Of a stretch of 64,000 bases of DNA, positions 18,686 to 27,241 are shown piece after piece. The notes under the pieces were generated by a model, which worked only from the letters and a program-made list of their open reading frames with translations, had not been told where the DNA came from and searched no databases. Positions within the stretch are counted from its first letter, which is position 1; every line of letters starts with the position of its first letter. The DNA comes from an uncultured Phycisphaeraceae bacterium (GTDB taxonomy: Bacteria > Planctomycetota > Phycisphaerae > Phycisphaerales > UBA1924). The stretch is from positions 52,821-116,820 of the forward strand of contig CALCCF010000089.1 of the NCBI GenBank assembly GCA_937899905.1. The letters are read 5' to 3'. Both the position numbers and the translations under genes were made by a program.

Positions 18686-19671
18686 CGCCCGGTCCCTCCT
18701 TCTGCCGGAGGCACGAGTTCGATAGCGCGGAGGCGGGCGGATCGGGCGCGGCGGTTGGTCGCGATCTCGGCGTCGGCCGGCATGATGGGCTTGCGCGTCA
18801 GCTTCCGGGCCTGGCCGGCGTCGGCGAGCGCACCGAAGGCGCGCTTGACCAAGCGATCCTCAAGCGAATGGAAGGAGATGATGGCCACCCGTGCCCCCTG
18901 GGCCAGCCAACGCTGGCCTTGTCCATGAAGCCGATCCGCACCCGACGAGATCGGCCCCTCTGCGTCCTGCGTCGGCCGGGCTTGAGACGAGATCGCCTCT
19001 AGCAAGGCCGAAAGTGCGCCCAACTCGTCGTTCACGGCTATTCGTAACGCCTGGAACGTCCGAGTTGCCGGATCGACCCCGCCACCTGTGGTGCACGATC
19101 GGACCAACTCGGCAAGTTCACGCGTGGTGGTTATCGGTTTGGACTCGCGCGAGGCGACAACTTTCCGCGCGATCCGGCGAGACCCGCGCTCCTCCCCGAA
19201 AGACCACAAAATCTCGGCAATTTCTGCCTCACTCGCGGTCGCTAGCAGCTCGGCCGCGCTCACGCCGCGGGTCGGGTCCAGCCGCATATCCAGCGGCCCA
19301 TCATGCCGGAAGGAGAACCCCCGCCCAGGGTCGTCCACCTGTGGGCTCGAGAACCCCAGATCCGCCAGGAACCCGTCCGCAGCCAGCCCCCGCTCGGCCA
19401 TCGCCGCCGGCAGACCCGCGAACGAACCGTGAACGGCCTCGACACGCAAACCTGGCTGTCCCGCACGCACCCGGGCCTCCGCCCGCTCCAGCATCGACCC
19501 GTCCAAGTCGTTGAGCACGACGGCGCCATCGGGGGCCACCCGATCGGCCGCCATCAACGCGTGCCCACCCAACCCCGCCGTGGCATCCACGTACACGTCG
19601 CCCGGCCGTAGAGACAGCAACTCCAGGCTCTCGGCCGCGAGGACGGACTGGTGCTGCAGCGGCTCGGTCAT
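18682..19671 (-). CDS. rsmH: 16S rRNA (cytosine(1402)-N4)-methyltransferase
   Basis: RsmH (MraW) methylates C1402 of 16S rRNA in the decoding centre, using S-adenosylmethionine. The protein of 329 residues begins MTEPLQHQSVLAAESLELL and carries the SAM-binding VDATAGLGGHA. FSFRHDGPLDMRLD and the C-terminal RVAIISFHSLEDRLVK are family hallmarks. ATG 19671 was chosen because the preceding frame (to 20160) is antisense to sppA and unlike the family. It heads the rsmH, LysM, ftsL-like, ftsI operon. Confidence 0.95.
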   Translation of the reverse strand: MTEPLQHQSVLAAESLELLSLRPGDVYVDATAGLGGHALMAADRVAPDGAVVLNDLDGSMLERAEARVRAGQPGLRVEAVHGSFAGLPAAMAERGLAADGFLADLGFSSPQVDDPGRGFSFRHDGPLDMRLDPTRGVSAAELLATASEAEIAEILWSFGEERGSRRIARKVVASRESKPITTTRELAELVRSCTTGGGVDPATRTFQALRIAVNDELGALSALLEAISSQARPTQDAEGPISSGADRLHGQGQRWLAQGARVAIISFHSLEDRLVKRAFGALADAGQARKLTRKPIMPADAEIATNRRARSARLRAIELVPPAEGGTGR

Positions 19672-19708
19672 CCGCAGGCATGATTGCGCACCCAGCACGA
19701 TCGAGCAG

Positions 19709-19714
19709 TACAGT
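19709..19714 (+). promoter_or_regulatory. -10-like hexamer, leaderless sppA
   Basis: TACAGT lies five bases before the sppA ATG, and no Shine-Dalgarno sequence is present. A transcript starting at its normal distance would begin at or next to the ATG. Confidence 0.4.
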
Positions 19715-19719
19715 GGCCC

Positions 19720-20721
19720 ATGAAATGGCTCTTGCTGCTGTCCCTCACATTGCTCGCCGGCTGCACCCCGGTTGGCGTGAGCATCCGCGTCGGCCCGACC
19801 TCCGAGCCGCTGGTGGCCTCGCCCGTGCTCGAACTGGGCGAAGGCCGCGGCACGCCGCGCGACCGCATCGCGATGATCGTCGTCCGCGGACTGATCACCG
19901 ACACCCCCACCACCGGGCTGCTCGGCGAGTCGACCGCCCCGATCGACGAGATGGTAAAGCAGCTCAAGATGGCAGCCGCCGACGACAACGTCAAGGCCGT
20001 CGTGCTCCGCATCGACTCGCCCGGCGGCACCGTGGCCGGCAGCGAGACCGCTTACCTCGAGGTCCGCGACTTCATCGAGAAGACCGGCAAGCCCGTGGTC
20101 ATCTCGATGGGCGAGGTCGCCACCAGCGGCGGGTACTACCTCGCTCTGGCCGGAGACCACATCGTGGCCGAGCCCAGCACGCTCACCGGCTCCATCGGCG
20201 TCATCATCCCCACGTTCAACGCCAGCGAGGGCCTGGGCCGCCTGGGCATCCGTACCCGCTTCATCACCAGCGGCCCCAATAAGGACCTCGCCAACCCCCT
20301 AGCCCCGATGCGCGACGGCCACTACGAGATCCTTGAAGATGTCCTCCGAGACTACTACGCGAGCTTCCTCTCCCTCGTCCTGCGTCGCCGGCCGGGCCTG
20401 ATTCCCGAGGAAGTCCCCGCGGCAACCGACGGCCGCGTCATGACCGGCAACACCGCCGCCGCCATCGGCCTGGTCGACAGCCTCGGCGGCGTTCGTAAGG
20501 CCATGCAAGAAGCCATGACCCGCGCCAGCCTGGAACGCGCCGTCCTCGTCCGTTACGGCTCGAGCGCCAACGCCCCGCGTACGGCATACGCCATCGCCGA
20601 GACGCCGCGCCCCCTGCTCGCCGACCAATCCACCAGCCTGATGCGCATCGACGGCGCTTCCCTGGGAACGGGCGCGCTCGGGCTGCGGCCGGGCGTGGGC
20701 TACTACGTCTGGATCCCCTAA
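19720..20721 (+). CDS. sppA: SppA-type signal peptide peptidase lipoprotein (S49)
   Basis: This serine protease of family S49 (333 residues) degrades cleaved signal peptides at the membrane in known members. The start at ATG 19720 gives MKWLLLLSLTLLAGC, a lipoprotein signal with LAGC, instead of the usual membrane anchor. Nucleophile Ser136 lies in GEVATSGGYY and general base Lys188 in SGPNKD. The 52-residue spacing equals that of B. subtilis SppA (Ser147/Lys199), so it is the short, single-domain type. It diverges from rsmH across 48 bases and lies just upstream of ftsW. Confidence 0.92.
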   Translation: MKWLLLLSLTLLAGCTPVGVSIRVGPTSEPLVASPVLELGEGRGTPRDRIAMIVVRGLITDTPTTGLLGESTAPIDEMVKQLKMAAADDNVKAVVLRIDSPGGTVAGSETAYLEVRDFIEKTGKPVVISMGEVATSGGYYLALAGDHIVAEPSTLTGSIGVIIPTFNASEGLGRLGIRTRFITSGPNKDLANPLAPMRDGHYEILEDVLRDYYASFLSLVLRRRPGLIPEEVPAATDGRVMTGNTAAAIGLVDSLGGVRKAMQEAMTRASLERAVLVRYGSSANAPRTAYAIAETPRPLLADQSTSLMRIDGASLGTGALGLRPGVGYYVWIP

Positions 20722-20785
20722 CTCCGCCCGCGCGCAGCACACCGGTTTTGCACGGCAGAGCCAACCAGATCCGATAGCCATCACG

Positions 20786-22117
20786 GTGCGCTCCGGGTGG
20801 ACCATCTTGCTGTGCGTGCTGACGCTGCTGGGTGTCGGCCTGGTCATGGTGCGCTCCGCCGACTCACGCGTGGACGCCATCCCCACACCCGAGCCGCTCG
20901 ACTTCAGCCAGGGTGCCGCCCTGCTGGTCGTCCCAGATCCGCCCAAGCCCGAGGACCCGACCCTGCGTGAGGCCTTGCTCGAGACGCTGGCCTCACGCTC
21001 GGTTATCTACGCTGGCATCGCTCTGCTGGCGACGTTCCTCGCCGCCTCGATCCCACTTGGCCTGCTCGATCGCGTCGACGCGCTCGCCGGTGCGAAGAAG
21101 CCGATGCTCTGGCTCGGCATCGCGACACTCTGCATCATCGTCGTGCTCCTGCTCGTCTACGTCCCCGCCCTCGAGCGCGAGGCCAAGGGTGCCAAACGCT
21201 GGGTCGAGGTCGCCGTGCCGGGCATTGGCAAAGTCGGCGGGCAGCCCAGCGAGATCGCCAAGTGGTCGCTCCCGGCCATCATCGCCATCTTCGCCGCCGC
21301 CCGCGGCCCGGCCATTGGCTCGCTGTTCACCGGCCTGCTCCCCGCCGGCCTCGCGGTCGGGCTCGTGTGCGGACTCATCATGATCGAGGACCTCGGAACG
21401 GCGGTGCTCATCGCCGCCGTTTGCGGCTTGGTCCTCCTCGCCGCGGGCATCCGCTGGTGGCACGTGGGCTTCCTCGCACTCGTCGCCGCAGCCGGCTCGG
21501 TCCAGGCCATCCTGACAAGCCCATACCGCATCGAGCGCATCACCAGCTTCCTCGACCCCTGGGCCGACCCGGCCGACTCGGGCTACCACATGATCCAGAG
21601 CCTCGCCGCAATTTCCGGCGGAGAACTCACCGGTCGCGGCCTGGGCAACGGCCTGCACAAGCTGGGCTACCTGCCCGAGGACACCACCGACTTCCTCTTC
21701 GCCATCATCTGCGAAGAGCTCGGCGTGCTCGGCGCCGCCGGCGTCATCGGCGTGTTCGCCGTGCTCACCTGGGCCTGCATCGGCGTCGTGCGCAGCGAGC
21801 GCGGCCCCGCGTGCCAGCTCATCGCCCTGGGCATTACCTCAACGGTCGCACTCCAAGCCATCATGAACCTCGCGGTTGTCACCGGGCTCGGCCCCACCAA
21901 GGGCATCGCCCTGCCGCTGGTCAGCGCCGGCGGCACCGGCTGGGTGCTCACCGGCGCATCCCTCGGCTTGCTCATCGCCATGGACCGCCGCCAAGCACGC
22001 CAAGCACCCGCAGAGTCACCGGCCCCCGAGACCAACGCCGACACTGATCCAGACGAAGTGCCCAAGGCAAGACCATCGTTCTTCAGGCGCAAGCACCCCG
22101 CCGAGGTCGTGGCGTGA
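20786..22117 (+). CDS. ftsW: FtsW/RodA-family peptidoglycan glycosyltransferase
   Basis: The SEDS-family protein of 443 residues polymerises lipid II at the septum (FtsW) or the side wall (RodA). It has about ten membrane helices and the family signatures VGGQPSEIAKWSLP, GRGLGNGLHKLGYLPE and TDFLFAIICEELGVLG. Coupling to murG by a GTGA overlap favours FtsW. The GTG start at 20786 has no strong ribosome site. A proline- and acid-rich tail of about 40 residues follows the last helix. Confidence 0.9.
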   Translation: MRSGWTILLCVLTLLGVGLVMVRSADSRVDAIPTPEPLDFSQGAALLVVPDPPKPEDPTLREALLETLASRSVIYAGIALLATFLAASIPLGLLDRVDALAGAKKPMLWLGIATLCIIVVLLLVYVPALEREAKGAKRWVEVAVPGIGKVGGQPSEIAKWSLPAIIAIFAAARGPAIGSLFTGLLPAGLAVGLVCGLIMIEDLGTAVLIAAVCGLVLLAAGIRWWHVGFLALVAAAGSVQAILTSPYRIERITSFLDPWADPADSGYHMIQSLAAISGGELTGRGLGNGLHKLGYLPEDTTDFLFAIICEELGVLGAAGVIGVFAVLTWACIGVVRSERGPACQLIALGITSTVALQAIMNLAVVTGLGPTKGIALPLVSAGGTGWVLTGASLGLLIAMDRRQARQAPAESPAPETNADTDPDEVPKARPSFFRRKHPAEVVA

Positions 22118-23253
22118 GCAGATCGGCAACGCTCGGCGTCACCTTCATCGGCGGCGGCACGGGCGGACACATCTATCCATCCCTCGCAGTCGCCGAAGCG
22201 CTCGCGTCAATCGAGCCATCGACGATCGCGGTGTTCCTCACCGGTGACCGTGATGCCGACGCCCAAGCCCTCGAAGATCAACGGCTGTTCGACAGCCCGG
22301 CACACCGGGTCGCGCTCGGTGCCCGTCCGCCATCACGCAAGCCGCGAGCGATGCTCGCCTGCGTGCGCTCCTGGGGCAAGGCCGTGCGAGACAGCCGCGA
22401 GGCCCTACGCGAGCTGAAGTCTTCCTGCGATCGAGTCGTCGCCATGTCCACCGGCGGCTACGTCTCCGCCCCCGCCGCCCAAGCGGCGCGCGTCGAGCGT
22501 GTGCCGCTGGTGCTCGTCGGACTCGATGCCCGCCTCGGCAAGGCCAACCGCTTCGTCGCCCGCCGCGCAGCCGAACGGTTGGTCGCACAGGACGAGGCCC
22601 CCAACGGCTGGCATGCCATCGGCCCCATCGTTGGCCAACGCGCCAAGGCTCCGGCCGATGCCGCCAGATGCCGCCAACAGCTCGGCCTCGACCCCGATCT
22701 ACCCACGCTCCTCGTCATGGGCGGCAGCCAAGGCGCACGGTCGATCAACCAGTTCCTCGCGGCCATAGCCGAGCACGAATCTAGCGTGCTCCGGGGCTGG
22801 CAGGTCATCCACCTCGCGGGCGATGCCAAGGCCGCCGCGAGTTCGGCCGCCGCGCTCGACCGGGCTGGCATCCCGAACTCGGTCCTCGAACGGATGAGCC
22901 CAATCGGACCCGCCTGGGGCGCCGCCAGCGCCGCACTCTGCCGCGCCGGCGCAGGGACCGTGGCCGAGGCGCACGCCAACGCGGTGCCCGCGCTCTATTT
23001 GCCCTACCCCTACCACGCCGACCAGCACCAGGGCGCAAACGCGCAGCCGATCGTCGACGCCGGGGGCGGAGTGCTCGTGCGAGATCGCATCGATCCGCGC
23101 AAGAACCTCGAAGCCATTCTGCCCGAGTTGGTTGCGCTGCTTCGATCAACCGACAAACGACAGGCGATGGCCGCAGCGCTCCAGAAACTCCCTCGAAAAG
23201 ATGGCGCTCAAGCGTGCGCCAACACGCTGATCGAGCGCGCGACATCCATGTAA
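22114..23253 (+). CDS. murG: UDP-GlcNAc:lipid I N-acetylglucosaminyltransferase
   Basis: MurG converts lipid I to lipid II on the inner face of the membrane. This protein of 379 residues shows the N-terminal GGGTGGHIYP loop at residues 13-22, the second-domain loop VMGGSQGARSIN, and YHADQHQGANA near the UDP-GlcNAc site. GTG 22114 overlaps the ftsW stop. No murC, murB, ftsQ, ftsA or ftsZ follows, so the usual dcw order breaks here. Confidence 0.95.
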   Translation: MSRSATLGVTFIGGGTGGHIYPSLAVAEALASIEPSTIAVFLTGDRDADAQALEDQRLFDSPAHRVALGARPPSRKPRAMLACVRSWGKAVRDSREALRELKSSCDRVVAMSTGGYVSAPAAQAARVERVPLVLVGLDARLGKANRFVARRAAERLVAQDEAPNGWHAIGPIVGQRAKAPADAARCRQQLGLDPDLPTLLVMGGSQGARSINQFLAAIAEHESSVLRGWQVIHLAGDAKAAASSAAALDRAGIPNSVLERMSPIGPAWGAASAALCRAGAGTVAEAHANAVPALYLPYPYHADQHQGANAQPIVDAGGGVLVRDRIDPRKNLEAILPELVALLRSTDKRQAMAAALQKLPRKDGAQACANTLIERATSM

Positions 23254-23278
23254 CGCCAGAGCCGAGTTGGCACTCTGG

Positions 23279-23284
23279 TATACT
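23279..23284 (+). promoter_or_regulatory. -10-like hexamer, leaderless gene at 23291
   Basis: TATACT (5 of 6 to the consensus) lies six bases before ATG 23291. There is no ribosome binding site. Confidence 0.45.
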
Positions 23285-23290
23285 TGGTCG

Positions 23291-23860
23291 ATGTCCCACG
23301 AGCACCCAGGCAACGAGAGCCCGCACGCGTCTTCCAGGCCGCGCGCGCCCGGCCCACGATGCGTGCTCTGGGTGCCCGCCGGCCAAGAGCCGCCGCGCGA
23401 ACTGATCGCCTCCCTCGAACGCCGAGGCCTGCGGTGGACCGTCGCCCAGGACGGCTACGAGGCCATCGCAGACATGCTGCTGCGGATCGGCAAGTCCGGC
23501 CCCCAGAGCGCGGTGCTCGTCCTTGTCCATCCGACCCAGCTCGACTTATCGGGCCTCGTCGTCGACTCGCTCGAGCGGTACGGAGGACCGGTAGCCGTCT
23601 GGAGGTTCGATCCGAGCACCCAACCCGTGCTCGGTAAGGCCCAGAGACACGAACTGGCCACCGTGTTTACACGAACAGAGAGGGTGTCCGTTCGCCCGAG
23701 GCCCAGGCCCCAACCGGCAGCCCAGACCGCTCCCCCGCGACCGATGCCAGCCACACCGATCAAGCCGACCGGCGGCGGCGAGGCCGACGAGGAGCCAACC
23801 GCGGCGTCATTGCTCAGCGACGAAGAACTGAGCATGCTGCTGGCCGAGAAGCCACGGTGA
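23291..23860 (+). CDS. Receiver-like protein upstream of the diguanylate cyclase
   Basis: The 189-residue protein has an N-terminal half that resembles a degenerate response-regulator receiver (CVLWVPAGQEPPRELIASL, then WTVAQDGYEAIADMLLRI). It lacks a clear phosphoacceptor Asp. The rest is a Pro/Arg-rich linker and a short acidic tail (LLSDEELSMLLAEKPR). The next gene, a diguanylate cyclase, begins inside its stop codon (GTGA), which implies a shared function, perhaps as a partner in c-di-GMP signalling. That role is inference. Confidence 0.7.
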   Translation: MSHEHPGNESPHASSRPRAPGPRCVLWVPAGQEPPRELIASLERRGLRWTVAQDGYEAIADMLLRIGKSGPQSAVLVLVHPTQLDLSGLVVDSLERYGGPVAVWRFDPSTQPVLGKAQRHELATVFTRTERVSVRPRPRPQPAAQTAPPRPMPATPIKPTGGGEADEEPTAASLLSDEELSMLLAEKPR

Positions 23861-25269
23861 TCGGGCGGCGCCCCCAGACGAACGGGGCACACAGGAGCGA
23901 CCCTCGCGTGCCACGCAACGGCACAACCCGGCACGATGACAACGGCCACGCCGCCGTGCCGTCCGCCCATGCCGCCGAGCCCGCGCACATCGTGCTCGTC
24001 GGCCAGACCGGCCTCGATGGCGTGCTCGCCGCCCCCGACACGACAGAACTCGTGCGTGTACGCAGCGGCACCGACGCCTTAGGCGAGGTGTCGGCCTGGC
24101 GACGCGGCAGCAAGAGCGGCGAGCAGGTCGTCGTACTCGGTGAAGCAATCGATGCCGACCCAACGCTCGTCCGCGCCCGCCGATTCGTTGAGGCGCTCCG
24201 CAAGCTCGATCCCGACGGCCGCGTGCTGGCCGTAGGCCGCCCGCTCGAGGGCGACGCCGACAGGCTCGAGGGCGACGATGCCTTCGACGGCTGGCTCGAC
24301 GCCGACGACCCGGCGTACTCCTCTCGGATGCTGCTGCAGGGTCGTCGCAAGCCCAGCCCGGCACGCCCCGTGGAAGCTCCACGACCAGAGATCGCTCCCA
24401 AGCCAAGGCCGCCGAAGCCGGTCGTGCCCGTCGAGGTCGTCGCGCCCGAACCCCAGCCGGCTGCTGCCGACGATCGGGAACTCGTCGAGCGCCTCAACGC
24501 GGGCCAGCCCATTGCCGACGCCGCGGTCGAACTGCTCTCGCGACGGCTCGGAGTGCCACTGCAACTCGAACAGAACACGGACGCCTCCGCTGGCCCCGGC
24601 CGCGCGAGCCTCCCCGGGCTTTCTGGCCACGCACTCGTCGGCCCCCTCGCTACCGGCGAGGCCCTCGTATCCGCGGCAGAGTGGCTCGCCGGCTGGCTCT
24701 TGCTCGAAGATCGACTGGGGCTGCTCACGCAGCAGGCCAGCACCGACGCCCTCACCGGCGCCGGAAACCGCCGCTACTTCGACCAGACCCTGGCGAGCGC
24801 CATCGAGCAGGCCCGCGACGCGCGGCGCGACGTGTCCGTCCTCGTGTTCGATATCGACGACTTCAAGCGATTCAACGACGAGCACGGACACGAGGCTGGC
24901 GACGAGATCCTCTGCGAGGTCGTCCGCCTCTTGCAGAGTGTGATCCGCCCCAGCGACGCGGTATGCCGCATCGGCGGCGACGAGTTCGCCGTCATCTTCG
25001 ACGACCCCGACGGCCCACGCGAGCCAACAAGCCGCCACCCAAGCTCGGTCGTCGACGTCGCTCGACGCTTCCAGCAACAGGTCGCCTCGAAACGCTTCCC
25101 CAAACTCGGCGACGACGCCCCGGGCAGGCTCACGGTCTCTGGCGGCCTGGCGACGTTCCCCTGGGACGGGCTCGACGGCGCCGCCCTCGTGCGCGCGGCA
25201 GACCAGCGCGCCCTCGAAGGCAAGCGTCAAGGCAAGAACGCGATCGAGCTCGGCCCCATCGCCGACTAG
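23857..25269 (+). CDS. Diguanylate cyclase (GGDEF) with degenerate N-terminal receiver-like domain
   Basis: This protein of 470 residues makes c-di-GMP from two GTP. The N-terminal ~100 residues (HIVLVGQTGLDGVLAAPDT) look receiver-like but lack the usual acidic pocket. A Pro-rich linker and a middle segment without membrane helices follow. The GGDEF domain (about 300-465) begins DALTGAGNRRYFD, has GGDEF intact at 373-377, and has an intact inhibitory site RPSD at 364-367, five residues before the motif. It should therefore be active and feedback-inhibited. Its TAG and the stop of manA share CTAG. Confidence 0.92.
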   Translation: MIGRRPQTNGAHRSDPRVPRNGTTRHDDNGHAAVPSAHAAEPAHIVLVGQTGLDGVLAAPDTTELVRVRSGTDALGEVSAWRRGSKSGEQVVVLGEAIDADPTLVRARRFVEALRKLDPDGRVLAVGRPLEGDADRLEGDDAFDGWLDADDPAYSSRMLLQGRRKPSPARPVEAPRPEIAPKPRPPKPVVPVEVVAPEPQPAAADDRELVERLNAGQPIADAAVELLSRRLGVPLQLEQNTDASAGPGRASLPGLSGHALVGPLATGEALVSAAEWLAGWLLLEDRLGLLTQQASTDALTGAGNRRYFDQTLASAIEQARDARRDVSVLVFDIDDFKRFNDEHGHEAGDEILCEVVRLLQSVIRPSDAVCRIGGDEFAVIFDDPDGPREPTSRHPSSVVDVARRFQQQVASKRFPKLGDDAPGRLTVSGGLATFPWDGLDGAALVRAADQRALEGKRQGKNAIELGPIAD

Positions 25270-26309
25270 CGAGCCGCACCCACTCCAACACGCAGCAGCG
25301 TCGTGCCGCCAAGTGGCGCACCAGGATCGCACGCGAGCACCGCGCGATCGGCTACGGCTGCGGGGACGACGATCGTGTGCCCGGCGTGCACCGCGAGCGC
25401 TCGGTCGTCCTCGCCTTCGAGGTACACCTCGCCGACGCCGCTGACCAGCATCAACACCTGGCACCGGCCATCAAAGCTCAGCGGGATCTCGTCGCCGCCC
25501 TCGGGCCGAGCCTCGTCGATCGTGAACGCGTCGAGCGAGCAAAGCCGGCCGGCCTCGTCGTGCGCGCCCAGTCGGCTCGTCGCTGGAGGCGGGCCGTCGA
25601 GGATGCACTCCACCGCCTGATCGAGGTGCAGCTCCCGCCCCACGCGCCCGAGTTCCTTCGCCCAGTCGTACACGCGGAACGTCGTATCGCTTGGCGTTTG
25701 CACCTCGGCGACCAGCGTGCCCGCACCGAGCGCGTGGATCGTGCCTGTGGGCAGCTCGTGCAGATCACCGATCTTTGCCGGGGCGCTATGCAAGAGGCCC
25801 GGCACACCGCTGCCAGTTTCCGCGGCGGCGCGTACGTCCTTGGCGGTCACGCCGGGAATCATGCCCTTCATGATCCGCGCGCCCGGCTCGGCCTGCACCA
25901 CGTACCAGCACTCGGTCTTCACGTGCGCCTCGGGGTGCGCCTTGGCGTACTCCGGGCTCGGATGCACCTGGATCGACAGGTCCTCACGCGCGTCGAGGTA
26001 CTTCACCAGCAACGGGAACCTGCCATCGGGTGCCGGTGTGTTGCCCAGCAGGTCATCGCCCCAAAGTTCGATCGCTTCCCGGATCGTCTTGCCGGCCAAG
26101 GGCCCGCGCGCGATCGTCGAAGACACACCCCCACCGCCAGCACCCGAAGCGCTCGTGCCATCAAGATCGGCAAGCTCCCAACTCTCACCGATGCTCGCCG
26201 CGTCGGGCATGTCCTTGCCGAGCGTCGCAAGACGACGGCCACCCCAGACCTTCTCGAAGAGCTTGGGCTGCAGGACAAAGGGGCTTGGTTGTGGTGTTGG
26301 GCCGGTCAC
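25266..26309 (-). CDS. manA: Mannose-6-phosphate isomerase, class I
   Basis: The zinc enzyme interconverts mannose-6-phosphate and fructose-6-phosphate, feeding GDP-mannose and polysaccharide synthesis. The 347-residue protein shows the cupin metal site LSIQVHPSPEYAKAH and HVKTECWYVV, and later GTIHALGAGTLVAEVQTPSD with the remaining ligand. The length and KTECWYV suit the short Bacillus-type class I enzymes. GTG 26309, 11 bases after the fabZ stop, was chosen because the longer frame runs inside fabZ. It is probably co-transcribed with fabZ. Confidence 0.92.
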   Translation of the reverse strand: MTGPTPQPSPFVLQPKLFEKVWGGRRLATLGKDMPDAASIGESWELADLDGTSASGAGGGGVSSTIARGPLAGKTIREAIELWGDDLLGNTPAPDGRFPLLVKYLDAREDLSIQVHPSPEYAKAHPEAHVKTECWYVVQAEPGARIMKGMIPGVTAKDVRAAAETGSGVPGLLHSAPAKIGDLHELPTGTIHALGAGTLVAEVQTPSDTTFRVYDWAKELGRVGRELHLDQAVECILDGPPPATSRLGAHDEAGRLCSLDAFTIDEARPEGGDEIPLSFDGRCQVLMLVSGVGEVYLEGEDDRALAVHAGHTIVVPAAVADRAVLACDPGAPLGGTTLLRVGVGAAR

Positions 26310-26319
26310 ACGCGCCGGC

Positions 26320-26898
26320 TTACTCGGCGTCGTTGGGGTCGCGCTCCATGCACATGCCCGAGACCGTCGCATCGAACGCGATGCGATCCCGCACGATGCC
26401 CTGGAGCTTGGCCGAGAAGCGACGACGCCCGAACTTGGCCTCCTGGCCGATCAGGATCAGCTCGTCACCCGGCACGACCATGGAACGGAATGCCGCACTC
26501 TCAATCCGCAGGAACGCGACCAGGTACGGGTCGTCCTGCCGAATGAGGAACATGAACGCGGCAAGCTGTGCGCCAGCCTCCACCTGCAGCACGCCGGGGA
26601 ACATCGGCTTGCCTGGGAAGTGGCCCGGCACCCAGAATTCGTCGGCCTTGATCTGGCGGGCCGCGATACCACGCGTGTAGTCCTCGGTATGCCACACGAT
26701 GCGATCGATCTGCCGCATGTCGCCACGATGCGGCAAGATCCGCTCAACAGTCTCCGCGTCGTATCGCGTTGCCGTCAGGTCGATGTCATCGATGGGATAC
26801 AGAAGCGACTTTGGGTCCGGACGAGCGGGCGAAGCGTCGCCACCGGCGGACGCCTCCGCCGTACCAGAACCCGAACTATCCCGCGAGACCATCGACAT
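26320..26898 (-). CDS. fabZ: FabZ-like 3-hydroxyacyl-ACP dehydratase
   Basis: This hot-dog-fold enzyme dehydrates beta-hydroxyacyl-ACP in fatty acid synthesis. The catalytic residues His93 (VPGHFPGKPMFPG) and Glu107 (VLQVEAGAQ) are 14 apart, as in E. coli FabZ (His54/Glu68). At 192 residues it is longer than typical FabZ (about 150) because of a low-complexity N-terminal extension of ~35 residues. A second Met at residue 3 is an equivalent start. A TAGAGT hexamer lies eight bases upstream of the ATG. It follows the Hc1-like gene by 11 bases. Confidence 0.88.
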   Translation of the reverse strand: MSMVSRDSSGSGTAEASAGGDASPARPDPKSLLYPIDDIDLTATRYDAETVERILPHRGDMRQIDRIVWHTEDYTRGIAARQIKADEFWVPGHFPGKPMFPGVLQVEAGAQLAAFMFLIRQDDPYLVAFLRIESAAFRSMVVPGDELILIGQEAKFGRRRFSAKLQGIVRDRIAFDATVSGMCMERDPNDAE

Positions 26899-26909
26899 TC
26901 GGTCGAACT

Positions 26910-27083
26910 CTATTCTTGCTTACGCATCTCCAAGACGTCCTTGCGGAGTTCCTGGGCCAGATTCTTGATGTCTTGCATCGCCGAGCGGACACGCGTGCCG
27001 GCAGCCTTGTTGCCCGACTGGGCCTTCTCCATGTCCTCGGCGACCGAGTCCAGGATCTGCTTCATCTGGTTGTACTTTTCCAT
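26910..27083 (-). CDS. Hc1-like histone H1 family protein
   Basis: This 57-residue, helix-rich protein starts at ATG 27083, after GGGAGA. An in-frame extension to 27173 lacks a ribosome site. Its sequence (MEKYNQMKQILDSVAEDM, then KAQSGNKAAGTRVRSA) matches the conserved N-terminal core of chlamydial Hc1, including GNKAAxxRVR. It lacks the Lys-rich, DNA-compacting C-terminal tail of full Hc1. It may act in nucleoid structure. Its neighbour in the same direction is fabZ. Confidence 0.8.
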   Translation of the reverse strand: MEKYNQMKQILDSVAEDMEKAQSGNKAAGTRVRSAMQDIKNLAQELRKDVLEMRKQE

Positions 27084-27241
27084 GCGCTGGTCTCCCACGA
27101 TGTGCCCGGTGACTTGCGGCCCCTTTCGGCCGGCTGTCATACTTCCCGCGCCCCGCGCCCACGGCAAGTACAACCGCCCCGGAACGGCCCTGAGGCAATA
27201 AAAAGCCCACTTTTTCCAAACAAAATACTATCAAACGGCAG

